Shown: positions 26,093 to 37,584 of the stretch, one piece after another
Layout of the letters: each line of letters opens with the position of its first letter
How positions within the stretch are numbered: the first letter of the stretch is position 1
Assembly (NCBI GenBank): GCA_945887835.1
Contig: CAMCZQ010000003.1
Span: forward strand, 1 to 64,000
Reading direction: 5' to 3'
DNA: 64,000 nucleotides
Source of the DNA: Bordetella parapertussis
Lineage (GTDB): Bacteria > Pseudomonadota > Gammaproteobacteria > Burkholderiales > Burkholderiaceae_B
Made by a program: the position numbers and the translations under genes
Notes under the pieces: model-generated
Told to the model about the DNA's origin: nothing
Seen by the model: only the letters and a program-made list of their open reading frames with translations
Databases searched by the model: none

Positions 26093-26857
26093 ATGGCCAT
26101 CAGCTCAACCCGCGAAATCCCTGTAACGTCTGCGACTCCGACGCACGTGGCAATTGTCATGGATGGTAATGGGCGTTGGGCCCACGCTCGGTTATTGCCA
26201 CGCACCGCTGGGCACGCCAAAGGGGTGCAGTCTGTGCGGCGCGCGGTTGAAACCTGTGGGGCAGCCGGGGTTAAATACTTGACTCTGTTTGCGTTTAGCT
26301 CTGAAAACTGGCGTCGCCCCGCAGATGAAGTCTCGCTCTTGATGCGCCTGTTTGTGCAAGCGCTTGAGCGTGAAGTGACCCGCCTGCAAGATCAGGGCGT
26401 GCGACTGCACGTGGTTGGCGATTTAACGGCCTTCGAACCAAAACTTCAAGATTTGATTGCCCAGGCTCAGCAAAAAACTGAAAAAAATGATCAATTGCAT
26501 CTGACGGTTGCCGCGAATTACGGCGGTCGTTGGGATATTCTTCAAGCGACGCGCGCGCTTTTACGGGCGCGGCCAGAACTGGCTGCCAACCCGGCGGCGC
26601 TCGATGAAAGCAGTCTGGCGCCTTATTTGTCGATGGCCTGGGCACCCGAGCCTGACCTGTTTATTCGCACCGGCGGCGAGCAGCGCATTTCTAATTTTTT
26701 GATCTGGCAACTGGCTTACACAGAGTTGTACTTTACGGAATGCTACTGGCCTGATTTTGACGAAGCCGAACTCAGTGCATCGTTTGAGTGGTATCGAACG
26801 CGTGAGCGAAGATTTGGACGCACCAGTGCTCAAGTTCATGTCATCAGCCAGAGTTAA
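26093..26857 (+). CDS. uppS: Undecaprenyl diphosphate synthase
   Basis: 254-residue cis-prenyltransferase making the C55 carrier lipid for peptidoglycan and O-antigen. The catalytic motif [13 protein letters not shown] holds the essential Asp; [11 protein letters not shown] and the C-terminal [20 protein letters not shown], with the Arg residues that bind IPP, are also present. Start ATG 26093, 11 bp after frr, gives a short N-terminal extension before the family core. A second ATG lies at the motif itself, too late to be the start. Confidence 0.97.
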   Translation: MAISSTREIPVTSATPTHVAIVMDGNGRWAHARLLPRTAGHAKGVQSVRRAVETCGAAGVKYLTLFAFSSENWRRPADEVSLLMRLFVQALEREVTRLQDQGVRLHVVGDLTAFEPKLQDLIAQAQQKTEKNDQLHLTVAANYGGRWDILQATRALLRARPELAANPAALDESSLAPYLSMAWAPEPDLFIRTGGEQRISNFLIWQLAYTELYFTECYWPDFDEAELSASFEWYRTRERRFGRTSAQVHVISQS

Positions 26858-26862
26858 CGGGA

Positions 26863-27717
26863 ATGCTTAAACAGCGCCTCATCACTGCACTTGTGTTGCT
26901 AGGCATTCTGGCTCTGGCAGTTTCTGCGACCTCACCCTGGCCCTTTTTACTGTTTATCGCGCTGGCCTGTGCTTGTGCCAGTTTCGAGTGGTTGAGACTC
27001 ACGCTGGGCGCGCGCAGCCTGTGGTCTGGCGTCTGTGCGCTGGTGCTGTTTGGGTTAACGGTCTGGCAAACGAGTGTTTGGCTGGGGGATGAACTCAAGC
27101 TTGAACTCAAGCTCTCCTGGGGATTAAAGAGCGTATTGGTGGCGGCAGTACTGGCTTGGGTGCTGCTACTTTTACCGTCTTTGCTGCAGGCTCAAGTCAC
27201 CAAGCCGGTGGGGCGCTTGCGCAATAGCCTGGCAGCGGTCGTGGTTCTTTATGCAACCTGGGCAGCGCTGGCGTATTGGTATTTGCAGCGCGGGGCTGTT
27301 TTCGTGGTCTCGCTTTTGATTGTGATCTGGGTCGCGGATATTGCAGCCTACTTCGCAGGGCGTACCTTTGGTCGGCGCAAACTGGTCCCGAGTATCAGCC
27401 CTGGCAAAACGCTTGAAGGCGCGCTGGCGGGCGTGGTGGGTGTGGTGGTGTGGCTGGTCGTCTCGGCGCACTGGCCGCAAACCTTTGCCACCGAGCTGCT
27501 CGCGCAATGGTCTTGGGCTGGGCTGATCTTGGCAGCAGTTGTCTTGGCGCTTTTTTCGATTGCAGGTGATTTGTACGAGTCACTGCTAAAACGTCGCGCA
27601 GGCGTGAAAGACTCAAGCCAACTGTTACCCGGGCACGGTGGGGTGTACGACCGGATTGACGCCGTGGTAGCCGTTGTGCCGTTGGCTTTTTTATTACTCG
27701 AGGCGCGCACGTGGTAG
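26863..27717 (+). CDS. cdsA: Phosphatidate cytidylyltransferase
   Basis: 284-residue polytopic inner-membrane enzyme that converts phosphatidate and CTP to CDP-diacylglycerol for all phospholipid synthesis. About eight hydrophobic helices are visible. The CdsA signature is in the C-terminal third: [21 protein letters not shown] and [14 protein letters not shown] with the conserved acidic residues. The ATG is 5 bp after uppS; the stop overlaps the dxr GTG start. Confidence 0.96.
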   Translation: MLKQRLITALVLLGILALAVSATSPWPFLLFIALACACASFEWLRLTLGARSLWSGVCALVLFGLTVWQTSVWLGDELKLELKLSWGLKSVLVAAVLAWVLLLLPSLLQAQVTKPVGRLRNSLAAVVVLYATWAALAYWYLQRGAVFVVSLLIVIWVADIAAYFAGRTFGRRKLVPSISPGKTLEGALAGVVGVVVWLVVSAHWPQTFATELLAQWSWAGLILAAVVLALFSIAGDLYESLLKRRAGVKDSSQLLPGHGGVYDRIDAVVAVVPLAFLLLEARTW

Positions 27718-28910
27718 CCCCGCTTGTCGTCACGATCCTGGGCTCAACGGGCTCGATTGGTCAGAACACACTAGGTGTCATCGCGCGACATCCCACACGC
27801 TTTGCCGTCCACGCCTTGACCGCGCACAGCCGAATGGACCTGCTGGCCAAGCAAGCCTTTGACGTCAAGGCTGCAGTGGTGGCGGTCCCTAGTCAGGCAA
27901 CCGCTGAAAGATTTAAAGCCGCCTGGGCCGATGCGCCTAACCGCCCCGTCATCTTGGTGGGCGCCCAGGCGTTGGTCGAAGTGGCGCGCGACCCCGCCAG
28001 CCAGGCAATCATGGCTGCGATCGTAGGCGCTGCGGGTCTTCCGCCTGCGCTGGCGGCAGCGCAGGCTGGCAAACGCGTACTGCTTGCCAACAAAGAAGCC
28101 TTAGTGGCGGCCGGTTCAATCTTCATGGCGGCCGTGCGTGCGTCTGGCGCTGAACTCCTGCCCATCGACAGCGAGCACAATGCGATTTTTCAATGTCTGC
28201 CTCAGCACGAACGGGCGAGCGCGCCGCAAGGGCCGGCTGCGGGGGTCAGACGCTTAATTCTCACAGCCTCGGGCGGACCTTTTCGAAACCAACGCTGGGC
28301 AGACTTGAGCAAGGTGACGCCCGAACAAGCCTGTGCGCATCCAAACTGGAGTATGGGTAAAAAGATCTCGGTCGACTCGGCCACGATGCTCAATAAGGGT
28401 CTTGAAGTGATCGAGGCGCATCACCTGTTTGCGATGCCTGCCGAGAAAATTAGTGTGGTGATTCACCCCCAAAGTGTGGTGCACTCGATGGTCGAATATG
28501 AAGACGGCTCTGTGATCGCTCAGTTGGGGCAGCCCGATATGCGGACCCCGATCGCGTATGGCTTAGGGTTTCCAGAGCGCATCAGCTCGGGCGTAGGCAT
28601 GCTTGACTTGGCGCTGGCGGGTCGGCTAGATTTTTCGCAACCAGATCTGAAACAGTTGCCCTGTTTGGCCTTATCCTTTCAAGCCCTGAAAGCTGGGCAA
28701 GGCGCTTGCGTGGCGCTAAACGCGGCCAATGAAGTTGCAGTGGCGGCGTTTCTTGAAAGGCGCTTGGCTTACACACAAATTTCTCAGGTGATCGAAGACA
28801 CGCTTTCTTGGCAGGCGGGTCAAAGCACGAGACAGCTTGAGTCGTTAGGCGATATTATTGCTTTAGACGAACAAGCACGCAGTGCGGCCCGTCGGGCAAG
28901 CACGATTTAA
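27711..28910 (+). CDS. dxr: 1-deoxy-D-xylulose 5-phosphate reductoisomerase
   Basis: 399-residue NADPH-dependent enzyme of the MEP isoprenoid pathway, target of fosmidomycin. NADPH-binding [14 protein letters not shown] opens the protein; the substrate and metal site has [15 protein letters not shown] (Asp and Glu ligands) and [19 protein letters not shown], followed by [15 protein letters not shown] 27711 overlaps the cdsA stop by 7 bp. It supplies precursors to the neighbouring uppS step. Confidence 0.97.
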   Translation: MVAPLVVTILGSTGSIGQNTLGVIARHPTRFAVHALTAHSRMDLLAKQAFDVKAAVVAVPSQATAERFKAAWADAPNRPVILVGAQALVEVARDPASQAIMAAIVGAAGLPPALAAAQAGKRVLLANKEALVAAGSIFMAAVRASGAELLPIDSEHNAIFQCLPQHERASAPQGPAAGVRRLILTASGGPFRNQRWADLSKVTPEQACAHPNWSMGKKISVDSATMLNKGLEVIEAHHLFAMPAEKISVVIHPQSVVHSMVEYEDGSVIAQLGQPDMRTPIAYGLGFPERISSGVGMLDLALAGRLDFSQPDLKQLPCLALSFQALKAGQGACVALNAANEVAVAAFLERRLAYTQISQVIEDTLSWQAGQSTRQLESLGDIIALDEQARSAARRASTI

Positions 28911-28941
28911 CGCCTCAGCGCAGATTTAGCAAAAGAGAAAT

Positions 28942-30285
28942 ATGCTCGTTACTTTGATCGCCTTTTTGGTTGCACTCGGCATTCTCATTACCTTTCATGA
29001 GCTCGGACACTATTGGGTGGCGCGCTGGTGCGGGGTAAAAATTCTACGTTTTTCGGTTGGTTTTGGCCGGGTTCTGTTCAAGCGGGTTGACCGCCATGGC
29101 ACGGAGTGGGCCCTGTCTGCGATTCCCTTAGGGGGCTATGTCAAGATGCTTGACGAAGAACCGCACAGCACCCCGGCCACGACCTCAGGCTCAACACATC
29201 GTTCGCAAAGTTTTCAGTCGCAGCCGGTGGGTAAGCGGTTTGCAATTGTTGCGGCAGGCCCCATTTTTAATTTGATTCTGGCAGTGGCGTTTTATGCCGC
29301 AATCAATCTGCTTGGTGCCCAAGAGCCGGCGTCAATTTTGTCAAAACCGCCCGCAGGCAGTGTGGCGGCAGTTGCTGGTTTGCAGGGTGGCGATAAGATC
29401 ACCGCGATCGATCAGCAGCCGATCGCCTCTTGGCCTCAGGCGCGCTGGGCATTACTGCAACGCTCGGCAGATGGCGGGCAGGTTGAAATCACCGTAGAAC
29501 GCGGCGGTAGCGCCTTGACACGGGTGCTTGAGGTTGCGGCTTCTGCGGATCCAAGCGCTGCCGATCCGATCGCTCGCTTGGGTTTGACCGTTGGCGGCGC
29601 AACCCCCCAGATTCGCACGGTGGTTGAGGGTAGCGTGGCCCAGAGTGCAGGCTTGTTGGCGCGCGATTTGATCGTCGCCGTCGCTGACGAGCGCCAACCC
29701 GACGTGGGTCAGGTGATTCGAGTGATTCAGGCTCATCCAAACAAGCCGCTTGCGCTCGAAATCGAGCGCGAAGGGCAGACTACGCGTTTGTCGCTCACGC
29801 CAGCGGCCGTCACCCTAGAAAGCGGCAAAGTTGTCGGACGGGCGGGTTTTCAGCTCGGCGGAGATCTACCGATGGTTGAAGTGAGCTACGGCTTGTTTGA
29901 CAGCGTGTGGCTCGGGATGACCAAAACCTTCGATACCGCCTGGTTTTCGCTCAAGATGATGGGAAAAATGTTGACAGGCGAGGTGTCGGTCAAAAATATC
30001 AGTGGCCCCGTGACGATTGCAGATTATGCGGGTCAGACTGCAAGAATTGGTTGGGTGGCCTACGTTTCGTTTCTTGCTTTGGTCAGTGTGAGCCTCGGCG
30101 TGTTGAATTTACTGCCAATTCCTATGCTAGACGGGGGGCATCTGCTGTACTATCTCATTGAAATCGTACGTGGAAGTCCTCCCTCGGCGCGCTCGGTCGA
30201 CTGGGGGCAAAGAGCGGGCATGGGGATACTTGCAGCCTTGATGGCCGTTGCTCTTTTTAACGACCTTGTCCGCATTTTTACGTAG
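28942..30285 (+). CDS. rseP: Site-2 intramembrane metalloprotease RseP
   Basis: 447-residue zinc protease of the inner membrane that cleaves anti-sigma factors, remnant signal peptides and similar substrates. The first helix carries the zinc motif HELGH (in ITFHELGHYWVARW), two PDZ domains lie in the periplasm (about 115-300), and the C-terminal helix has the third ligand in PIPMLDGGHLLYYL. Located between dxr and bamA as in most beta- and gammaproteobacteria, which ties it to envelope-stress control of outer-membrane assembly. Confidence 0.96.
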   Translation: MLVTLIAFLVALGILITFHELGHYWVARWCGVKILRFSVGFGRVLFKRVDRHGTEWALSAIPLGGYVKMLDEEPHSTPATTSGSTHRSQSFQSQPVGKRFAIVAAGPIFNLILAVAFYAAINLLGAQEPASILSKPPAGSVAAVAGLQGGDKITAIDQQPIASWPQARWALLQRSADGGQVEITVERGGSALTRVLEVAASADPSAADPIARLGLTVGGATPQIRTVVEGSVAQSAGLLARDLIVAVADERQPDVGQVIRVIQAHPNKPLALEIEREGQTTRLSLTPAAVTLESGKVVGRAGFQLGGDLPMVEVSYGLFDSVWLGMTKTFDTAWFSLKMMGKMLTGEVSVKNISGPVTIADYAGQTARIGWVAYVSFLALVSVSLGVLNLLPIPMLDGGHLLYYLIEIVRGSPPSARSVDWGQRAGMGILAALMAVALFNDLVRIFT

Positions 30286-30354
30286 GTCGATTCTGCCTTA
30301 AAATTGCGTGTGCCCCATTTAATGATGATTAGTCTGTTTCAAGGATTGTTTAGA

Positions 30355-32694
30355 ATGCCCGTCAGCTTGGATTGTTTTTGCGCCCGTTGCCGGCAACTGC
30401 TGTTGACCCTGTTTGCACGCGTTGCACTCGCAGTGTGTTTAGCGGGCCCGTTGGCGGCAAACGCCTTCACCCCTTTTGTGATTGGCGATATCCGCATCGA
30501 AGGCATGCAACGCACTGAGCCGGGCACTATTTTTGGGCAATTGCCCGTGAAGGTCGGGCAACAATTCACCGATGATCTGGCCACCGAAGCCGTGCGCCGT
30601 CTGTATGCAACCGGTCTGTTCTCTGACGTACGCATTGAAACTGCCAATCGCGTGGTGGTTGTCGTCGTGCAAGAGCGCGCGACCATCGCCTCGCTATCTT
30701 TTAGCGGCATGCGCGAATTCGAGCCCAAAGGCATGACAGACTCTTTGCGCCAGATTGGTTTTGGCGATGGGCGCGTCTTCGATCAGTCGATGCTCGAACA
30801 GGCAGAGTTTGAATTGCGCCAACAGTATCTTGCCAAAGGCAAATACGCAGCCGAAATCACCTCAACGGTCACGCCTTTGCCCCGCAACCGGGTGGGTATC
30901 AATTTTGATGTGTTCGAGGGCGCCGTCGCCCGCATCCGCGAAATCAAAGTGATCGGCAACGAAGCCTTTACCGAAAGCAATCTGCTCGGCTTGTTTAAGA
31001 TGACAACGCCTGGCTGGTTATCGTGGTACACCGATAGCGATAAATACTCACGTGAAAAACTCGAACGCGATCTTGAAACGCTGCGCTCGTTTTACTTAGA
31101 TCGCGGCTACCTTGAGTACAAAGCCGAGCCGCCACAGGTCACGATCTCGGGCGATCGAAAAGATATTTTTATCACTCTGACTATCAGCGAAGGTAAGCCC
31201 TACAAAGTGACCAGTGTGAATCTGGCGGGTAATTTGCTCGGCCTCGAAAACGAGGTCAGCACCTTAGTACAGGTAAAAGCTGGCGAGACATTCTCTGGCG
31301 AAAAAACTAACGCCACAGCAAAAAGTATCAGCGATTATTTGGGTGGACTCGGCTACGCGTTTGCGAACGTGAACCCCAACCCCGTTCTGAATCGCGAAAA
31401 TCAAACCGCTGAGTTAACTTTTTATATAGATCCGAGCCGACGCGTATATGTGCGCAAAATTCAAATTACCGGTAATCACCGTACGCGTGACGAAGTCGTG
31501 CGCCGTGAGCTTCGACAGCCTGAGGCTGCCTGGTACGACTCTGGCAAAATCAAGCTTTCGCGTGATCGGCTAGATCGCTTGGGGTACTTTAAAGATGTGA
31601 AGGTTGGTACCGAACCCGTGCCAAATTCGCCCGATCAAGTTGACATCAACTTAACTGTCACTGAAAAACCCACCGGTATGATTAATTTGGGTGTTGGTTA
31701 CGGCCAGGTGGACGGCGTGATTTTGTCTGCAGGTATAACTGAGGATAACGTTTTTGGTAGTGGCACTAACCTAACGCTTAACTTGAATACCAGTTTGTAC
31801 AACCGGTCAGCTGTGTTGGCGCACACTGACCCCTACTTTACAAACGATGGGATTAGCCGTACGAGTTCTGTTTATTACCGTACGATGACGCCTTATTCAA
31901 ACAACCCTGGTATGTATCAAGTCACGACCCTTGGTACTGGCTTAAGCTTTGGCGTACCCATCTCTGAGTTTGACCGTATCTATGGTGGCGCGAACATCGA
32001 ACGCAACACCATCGGCTTGTATGATAACTCGCCACTGGCTTACCGCGAATACGTTTATAACTATGGCGACACGACGACCGCTGTGATTTTGAATACAGGC
32101 TGGTCTAAAGATACGCGCGACAGTGCGATTGCCCCAACGCGTGGTAGCTTTACGCGCTTGAAGGCTGACTTAGGCACGGTGAATCTTAAGTACTACATGT
32201 TGGGTGCTCAGCAGCAGTTATATGTGCCAATTGGTCGCGACTACACCTTGGCGTTTAACGCCTTATTCGACTACGGCAAAAGCTACAGTGATTTGCAGTA
32301 CCCAATCTTTAAAAACGTCTATGCCGGTGGTATTGGTACGGTTCGGGGTTTTTCACAAAACTCTTTAGGCCCACGTGACTTGATTACGGGTACCTACCTT
32401 GGTGGCTCAAAACGGGTGGTGGGTAACGTGCAGTTTTTTCTGCCAATGCCCGGCACACAAAATGATCGTACCTTGCGCTGGTTTACCTTTGTGGATGGCG
32501 GCCAGGTATTTGGCACCGACGGATATGGCAACGACACAGCGATTGATTTCAGTAAGATCCGTTATTCCGCTGGTGTTGGTTTGTCGTGGGTGTCGCCACT
32601 CGGTCCTCTACAGGTGTCACTAGCTAAGGCACTTAACGCCAAAGAGGGCGACAATCTGCAGGTATTCCAGTTCCAGATCGGTACAGGCTTCTAA
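30355..32694 (+). CDS. bamA: Outer membrane assembly factor BamA
   Basis: 779-residue Omp85 protein that folds and inserts outer-membrane beta-barrels. After a signal peptide ending in PLAANA come five POTRA domains (first starts FVIGDIRIEGMQRTEPGTIF) and a 16-strand barrel; the VRGF motif of loop 6 appears as IGTVRGFSQNSLGPRD and the terminal strand ends QFQIGTGF. ATG 30355 was chosen because AAGGA precedes it by 9 bp; ATG 30322 and TTG 30304 in the same frame lack such support. Followed directly by its periplasmic helper skp. Confidence 0.96.
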   Translation: MPVSLDCFCARCRQLLLTLFARVALAVCLAGPLAANAFTPFVIGDIRIEGMQRTEPGTIFGQLPVKVGQQFTDDLATEAVRRLYATGLFSDVRIETANRVVVVVVQERATIASLSFSGMREFEPKGMTDSLRQIGFGDGRVFDQSMLEQAEFELRQQYLAKGKYAAEITSTVTPLPRNRVGINFDVFEGAVARIREIKVIGNEAFTESNLLGLFKMTTPGWLSWYTDSDKYSREKLERDLETLRSFYLDRGYLEYKAEPPQVTISGDRKDIFITLTISEGKPYKVTSVNLAGNLLGLENEVSTLVQVKAGETFSGEKTNATAKSISDYLGGLGYAFANVNPNPVLNRENQTAELTFYIDPSRRVYVRKIQITGNHRTRDEVVRRELRQPEAAWYDSGKIKLSRDRLDRLGYFKDVKVGTEPVPNSPDQVDINLTVTEKPTGMINLGVGYGQVDGVILSAGITEDNVFGSGTNLTLNLNTSLYNRSAVLAHTDPYFTNDGISRTSSVYYRTMTPYSNNPGMYQVTTLGTGLSFGVPISEFDRIYGGANIERNTIGLYDNSPLAYREYVYNYGDTTTAVILNTGWSKDTRDSAIAPTRGSFTRLKADLGTVNLKYYMLGAQQQLYVPIGRDYTLAFNALFDYGKSYSDLQYPIFKNVYAGGIGTVRGFSQNSLGPRDLITGTYLGGSKRVVGNVQFFLPMPGTQNDRTLRWFTFVDGGQVFGTDGYGNDTAIDFSKIRYSAGVGLSWVSPLGPLQVSLAKALNAKEGDNLQVFQFQIGTGF

Positions 32695-32747
32695 GTTTTA
32701 TTATTTGCACAATTGCGTGCTGAGATTTTTTTTGTGAGACTCTAATA

Positions 32748-33308
32748 ATGTCTGCTTTGATGACTACCACTACTCGCTCAACCCTCGGTCGTTTGACTTC
32801 GCGTCTATTCTTAGTCACGGCGGCCACGAGTCTGGCGCTGAGTCTGACGATTGCTGCCCCCGCGCTGGCACAAGGGCAGGGCACCAAGATCGGCTTTGTC
32901 AACACTGAGCGTATTTTGCGTGATTCAGTTCCGGCGAAGGCTGCGCAAACAAAGATTGAAAACGAGTTTAAAAAACGCGCCGAAGAACTTGAAAAACAAG
33001 TGAACAATTTACGCGGGCTAGCGCAAAAACTTGAAAAAGATGCTCCCGTGCTGTCTGAGTCAGAGCGCAACAAACGCCAGCGCGAATTAGCGAATATCGA
33101 TGCCGATTTACAACGCAAGCGTCGCGAGATTCAAGAAGACTCAAGCCGCCGTCGCAACGAAGAATTCGCAACCATCATCGAAAAAGCAAACGCGGCGATT
33201 AAAAAAATTGCAGAAACTGAAAACTACGACATCGTGATCCAAGATGCCGTGACGGTGAACCCACGTGTTGACATCACCGACAAGGTGATTCAGGCACTGA
33301 GCAAATAA
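32748..33308 (+). CDS. skp: Periplasmic chaperone Skp/OmpH
   Basis: 186-residue trimeric chaperone that holds unfolded outer-membrane proteins. A signal peptide ends near APALAQG; the mature N terminus [19 protein letters not shown] is typical, then a long charged coiled-coil (about 65-145, EEL-EKQ repeats) and a C-terminal beta strand region [19 protein letters not shown]. The usual position is between bamA and lpxD. Confidence 0.95.
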   Translation: MSALMTTTTRSTLGRLTSRLFLVTAATSLALSLTIAAPALAQGQGTKIGFVNTERILRDSVPAKAAQTKIENEFKKRAEELEKQVNNLRGLAQKLEKDAPVLSESERNKRQRELANIDADLQRKRREIQEDSSRRRNEEFATIIEKANAAIKKIAETENYDIVIQDAVTVNPRVDITDKVIQALSK

Positions 33309-33316
33309 ATCGACCG

Positions 33317-34411
33317 ATGCCAGTTTTATTAGCCCCCGACCGCGCACCCTTACTGTCTCAGTTACTCAAAGCGATACCGGGGGGCTTGGTGCAAAAAATT
33401 GTCCCGGGTAGCGGGCAATTTTTGGATCCGGTGGTGGCAGGCCTTGGCGCCTTGCCGACGGCGGGTCAGTACGAAGCCTCTTTTATTGTCCACCCCAAAT
33501 ACCTTGAGCAACTCGCCAGCACCAAAGCTGCCGTGGTGCTTGTGTTGCCCGAGATCGACGAGCTGTTATCGCAGGCTCCGATTCAGCCTGCCTACGCACG
33601 CGTCGTGTGCAAACACCCTTATCTGCTGTATGCACGTATTGCTCAGTGGTTTGACTGGGCACGTCAACCTGCCCGCGAGATCAGCGTGCACCCATCGGCG
33701 GTGGTTGATCCAACGGCGGTGTTGGCACCGAGTGTCACGGTCGGGCCCTTAGCCGTCATTGGTGCGCGTTGTCGCCTTGAAGCGATGGTACAAATTGGTG
33801 CGGGCTGCGTGCTTGGGGCTGACGTCAGCGTTGGTGCGTCTAGTACGATACAGCCACGCGTATCGATTTATGACGGTGTGCAAATTGGCGCGCGTGTCAT
33901 CGTTCACAGTGGTGCAGTGCTGGGGGCTGACGGCTTTGGCTTTGCCCCTGACCCAAGCCTTGCAAAAGGCGCCTGGGGAAAAATCCCTCAACTCGGCGGT
34001 TTAGTGATTGGCAACGACGTTGAAATCGGTGCCAACACCACCATTGATCGGGGTGCTCTCGAAAACACTATCATTGAAGACGGCGTGAAACTCGACAATC
34101 AAATTATGATTGCGCACAATTGTCGCATTGGCACACACACAGCGATCGCAGCTTGTACTGCTGTCGCCGGTTCAACGACTATCGGAGCGCGTTGTACGAT
34201 TGCCGGCGCAGCAGGTATTGCAGGGCACTTAACCATTTGCGACGATGTGTTTGTTTCGGGTGGTACGGGTATTACAACCGATGTGACAGAGCCCGGGCGT
34301 TATACCGGGGTGTTTCCGTTTGCGCCGCATTCTGACTGGCAGCGCAACGCGGCTGTGATCTCGCAGTTGTCGCTGATGCGCAAGCGCCTACGTAAACTCG
34401 AGCGCGAATAA
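33317..34411 (+). CDS. lpxD: UDP-3-O-(3-hydroxyacyl)glucosamine N-acyltransferase
   Basis: 364-residue left-handed beta-helix acyltransferase, third step of lipid A synthesis. An N-terminal uridine-binding domain (about 1-110) is followed by hexapeptide repeats such as [19 protein letters not shown]. The catalytic His is in [10 protein letters not shown] and the conserved stretch [10 protein letters not shown] is present; a C-terminal helix [20 protein letters not shown] caps the trimer. Starts 8 bp after skp. Confidence 0.97.
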   Translation: MPVLLAPDRAPLLSQLLKAIPGGLVQKIVPGSGQFLDPVVAGLGALPTAGQYEASFIVHPKYLEQLASTKAAVVLVLPEIDELLSQAPIQPAYARVVCKHPYLLYARIAQWFDWARQPAREISVHPSAVVDPTAVLAPSVTVGPLAVIGARCRLEAMVQIGAGCVLGADVSVGASSTIQPRVSIYDGVQIGARVIVHSGAVLGADGFGFAPDPSLAKGAWGKIPQLGGLVIGNDVEIGANTTIDRGALENTIIEDGVKLDNQIMIAHNCRIGTHTAIAACTAVAGSTTIGARCTIAGAAGIAGHLTICDDVFVSGGTGITTDVTEPGRYTGVFPFAPHSDWQRNAAVISQLSLMRKRLRKLERE

Positions 34412-34482
34412 CACCCTAAATACGCACGTCGGTCTGATTGATTAGTTTAGTGTCAGTCCTTTGCAGGATTACTGGAAGCTCT

Positions 34483-34932
34483 ATGCAACTCGATATTAAA
34501 AGCATTCTTGAACGCTTGCCGCATCGCTATCCGATGCTGCTGATTGATCGTGTCTTCGAAATGGTACCCGGAAAATCTATCAAGGCACTTAAAAACGTCT
34601 CGATTAACGAGCCTTTTTTTGTTGGGCATTTTCCGCACCACCCAGTGATGCCAGGCGTCTTAATTCTAGAAGCGATGGCGCAGGCCGCCGCTATTTTTTC
34701 GTTCGCAGAAGAAACAGGACTTAAACCCAAAGATCAAGAAAGCGTGTATTACTTTGTCGGTATCGATGGCGCGCGCTTTCGTAAACCGGTCTTACCTGGC
34801 GATCAACTACATATCGAAGTCGTCGCCGAGCGCTTGGGTAGCAAAATCTGCAAGTACCAAGGCCGTGCCTTTGTCGATGGACAAGTCGTTGCAGAGGCGA
34901 AGTTGATGTGTGCGATTCGACCTGTGGAATAA
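34483..34932 (+). CDS. fabZ: 3-hydroxyacyl-ACP dehydratase FabZ
   Basis: 149-residue hotdog dehydratase of fatty-acid elongation. [13 protein letters not shown] opens the fold; the catalytic His is in [16 protein letters not shown] and the Glu in [15 protein letters not shown] 34483 was chosen; the frame is open to 34438 but without homology. Between lpxD and lpxA as in most proteobacteria, balancing phospholipid and lipid A precursors. Confidence 0.97.
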   Translation: MQLDIKSILERLPHRYPMLLIDRVFEMVPGKSIKALKNVSINEPFFVGHFPHHPVMPGVLILEAMAQAAAIFSFAEETGLKPKDQESVYYFVGIDGARFRKPVLPGDQLHIEVVAERLGSKICKYQGRAFVDGQVVAEAKLMCAIRPVE

Positions 34933-34934
34933 AA

Positions 34935-35729
34935 ATGTCAGCGCTTATCCATACGACTGCTTTAGTGGACCCTCTGGCTCAGCTTCATCCGACTGTTAGC
35001 GTGGGGCCTTACTCGATTGTCGGTCCGCACGTCAAAATTGACGCCAATACTAAAATTGGCTCACATTGCGTGATTGATGGCCACACAACAATCGGACAAA
35101 ACAATCATTTTTATCGGTTTTGTTCTGTCGGCGGTATGCCACAAGATAAAAAATATTCTGGCGAGCTGACTCGACTTGAAATCGGTGACCGCAACATGGT
35201 GCGCGAATACGTCACGATCAACACCGGTACGGTACAAGACGTGGGCGTCACGCGTTTAGGGTCTGATAATTGGGTGATGGCGTATGTGCACGTGGCGCAC
35301 GACTGTCAGATCGGTAGCAACGTCATTTTGGCTAATGGCGTACAGATGGGCGGTCATGTCCACATCGGCGACTGGGCGATTGTTGGAGGGCTGGCAGCCA
35401 TTCACCAGTTTGGTCGTATCGGTGCGCACAGCATGACGGGCGGTCAAAGTGCGCTACACATGGATGTACCACCCTACGTGATGAGTTCAGGCAATCCCTG
35501 CGTGCCTGTTGGCGTGAACACCGAAGGCTTAAAGCGCAGGGGCTTCTCAGCCGAAGACATCAGCGCCTTACGCGATGCCTACAAGTTAATCTATCGGCGT
35601 GGCTTAGCGCTTGATGACGCTCGTGCGCAGATGCGCGAGCGTCAAGCCCAAGAGCCCGCGGTTGCCCCTGCGCTGCAGGTGTTGCTTGATTTTCTGGATT
35701 CAAGTACCCGAGGCATCATCCGTCCATGA
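34935..35729 (+). CDS. lpxA: UDP-N-acetylglucosamine acyltransferase
   Basis: 264-residue left-handed beta-helix acyltransferase, first step of lipid A synthesis. Begins [20 protein letters not shown]; the catalytic His is in [15 protein letters not shown] and the acyl-chain ruler region is [19 protein letters not shown]. The C-terminal helical domain starts near [20 protein letters not shown] 34935 is 2 bp after fabZ; the stop overlaps lpxB (ATGA). Confidence 0.97.
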   Translation: MSALIHTTALVDPLAQLHPTVSVGPYSIVGPHVKIDANTKIGSHCVIDGHTTIGQNNHFYRFCSVGGMPQDKKYSGELTRLEIGDRNMVREYVTINTGTVQDVGVTRLGSDNWVMAYVHVAHDCQIGSNVILANGVQMGGHVHIGDWAIVGGLAAIHQFGRIGAHSMTGGQSALHMDVPPYVMSSGNPCVPVGVNTEGLKRRGFSAEDISALRDAYKLIYRRGLALDDARAQMRERQAQEPAVAPALQVLLDFLDSSTRGIIRP

Positions 35730-36970
35730 CCTGGCGGCTTGGACTTGTTGCGGGCGAGCCTTCGGGCGATCTGATCGCAGCAAGGGTGTTGGCGGGGGTG
35801 CAGCAGGCCGACCCCGAGGTTCAGGCTTCGGGCATTGGTGGACCGCAACTCGCCGCGCAAGGCCTTGAACTTTGGCATCCGATGCAAGCCTTAACCGTGT
35901 TTGGCTATCTGGATGCACTTAAACAAATTCCCACCTTGGTGCGCACGTACCAAGATGTTAAAAATCGCTGGCTGGCGCAGCCACCACAGGTTTTTTTGGG
36001 CGTAGATGCGCCCGATTTCAATTTGCGTCTTGAACACAAACTAAAGGCCTCTGGTATCCCAACGGTACACTTGGTGAGTCCTTCGATCTGGGCTTGGCGT
36101 TATGAGCGAATCCATCACATCAAAGAAGCGGTTTCGCACATGTTGGTGATGTTTCCGTTTGAAGAGGCGATCTACCAAAAAGAAAATATTCCGGTTACGT
36201 TTGTTGGACACCCTTTGGCCGATGCGATTGCGCAAGAGCCCGATCGGGATGCCGCCCGCGCACGCTTGGGGCTTGATCCTCAAGCCCGTATTTTAGCGGT
36301 GCTGCCCGGCAGTCGCGCGTCAGAAATTAAATGGATCGCACCCAGATTTTTACAGGCGGTTCAGCTATTGCAAAAACGTGACCCGCAACTTCAGGTGTTG
36401 GTGCCAATGGTGAATGCCACGCGCCTCAAAGAGTTCAATCAGCTTCTACAGCTTTATCCCATCAAGCACTTGCATGTACTCGCCACAGCGGCACAGTCAG
36501 AGCAAGATGTGCGCGGCGCTCCAGCACGTCCGATTGCCTGGGAGGCGCTCGAGGCCTGCGACGTGGCGCTAGTTGCCAGTGGGACGGCGACCTTAGAGAC
36601 GGCTTTATTTAAGCGGCCGATGGTGATCTCGTATGCAGTCTCGCCTTGGGTGCGTCGCCTGATGGCGTGGAAGTCAGGGCAACAGAGGCCGTATGTGCCG
36701 TGGGTAGGCTTACCGAACGTGCTGTTAAACGAAACGGTGGTCCCTGAACTCATTCAAGAGGACGCCACACCCGAGAAACTCTGTGCCGCCGTCTTTGAAA
36801 AATTTATCGACGAGCGTGCGGCTCGCGAGATCAAAACAAAATTCGAGGCGTTACATCAGTCGCTACGTTGCGACACCGCGAAGCGGGCGACCGAAGTGAT
36901 TCTGGAACTTGCACAGACGCGCAAGCCCGCACGCAGCAGAGCAACCCAAAGCGCCGAGAGTACGCAATGA
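35726..36970 (+). CDS. lpxB: Lipid-A-disaccharide synthase
   Basis: 414-residue GT19 glycosyltransferase that joins UDP-2,3-diacylglucosamine with lipid X. Begins [17 protein letters not shown]; further motifs are [31 protein letters not shown] and, in the nucleotide-binding half, [20 protein letters not shown] and [15 protein letters not shown]. Basic Arg/Ser-rich tail. ATGA overlaps with lpxA at its start and rnhB at its end indicate one tightly coupled transcript. Confidence 0.97.
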   Translation: MTWRLGLVAGEPSGDLIAARVLAGVQQADPEVQASGIGGPQLAAQGLELWHPMQALTVFGYLDALKQIPTLVRTYQDVKNRWLAQPPQVFLGVDAPDFNLRLEHKLKASGIPTVHLVSPSIWAWRYERIHHIKEAVSHMLVMFPFEEAIYQKENIPVTFVGHPLADAIAQEPDRDAARARLGLDPQARILAVLPGSRASEIKWIAPRFLQAVQLLQKRDPQLQVLVPMVNATRLKEFNQLLQLYPIKHLHVLATAAQSEQDVRGAPARPIAWEALEACDVALVASGTATLETALFKRPMVISYAVSPWVRRLMAWKSGQQRPYVPWVGLPNVLLNETVVPELIQEDATPEKLCAAVFEKFIDERAAREIKTKFEALHQSLRCDTAKRATEVILELAQTRKPARSRATQSAESTQ

Positions 36971-37584
36971 AGCGCGCCGCGCAACACAGTCTGTTTGTGA
37001 GTGTGGATCCGCTCGCTGAACATTGTGCCGGGGTAGATGAAGCCGGTCGCGGGCCGCTTGCTGGGGCTGTGTATGCGGCCGCGGTCATTCTAGATCCAGC
37101 GCAGCCTATCGAGGGCTTGGCCGATTCAAAGGTCTTAAGCGAAAAACGACGCGAGGCGTTAGCGCCCTTGATCCAGCAGCGGGCGCTGGCCTGGTGCGTG
37201 GCCTTTGCGACGACGCAAGAGATCGATCAGTTCAATATTTTGCAGGCAACGCTTTTGGCGATGCAACGCGCGGTGCAAGGCTTAAGCGTTGCGCCTCAGC
37301 TAGCGTGGGTGGATGGAAACCAAGCGCCACGACTTGCTTGCCGCGTACAAACCGTGGTGAAAGGGGATTCGTTAGTGCCTGCGATCTCGGCAGCCTCGAT
37401 TTTGGCAAAAACAGCACGTGATGCCGAGTTGTTGCGCCTTCATGGTTTGTATCCGTCGTATGGCTTTAATCTGCATAAAGGTTACGGCACAGCTTTGCAT
37501 ATGGCGCGGTTAAAAGAGTTTGGCCCCTGTCCTGCGCACCGTCGCAGTTTTGCACCTGTGCGACGCTTATTGGAAGTCTGTTGA
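36967..37584 (+). CDS. rnhB: Ribonuclease HII
   Basis: 205-residue enzyme that removes RNA and single ribonucleotides from DNA. The active-site acids lie in [20 protein letters not shown] (Asp, Glu), [10 protein letters not shown] (Asp) and [10 protein letters not shown] (Asp). ATG 36967 overlaps the lpxB stop (ATGA), and a longer in-frame start at 36868 inside lpxB is not needed. The stop overlaps the TTG start of the next gene. Confidence 0.96.
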   Translation: MKRAAQHSLFVSVDPLAEHCAGVDEAGRGPLAGAVYAAAVILDPAQPIEGLADSKVLSEKRREALAPLIQQRALAWCVAFATTQEIDQFNILQATLLAMQRAVQGLSVAPQLAWVDGNQAPRLACRVQTVVKGDSLVPAISAASILAKTARDAELLRLHGLYPSYGFNLHKGYGTALHMARLKEFGPCPAHRRSFAPVRRLLEVC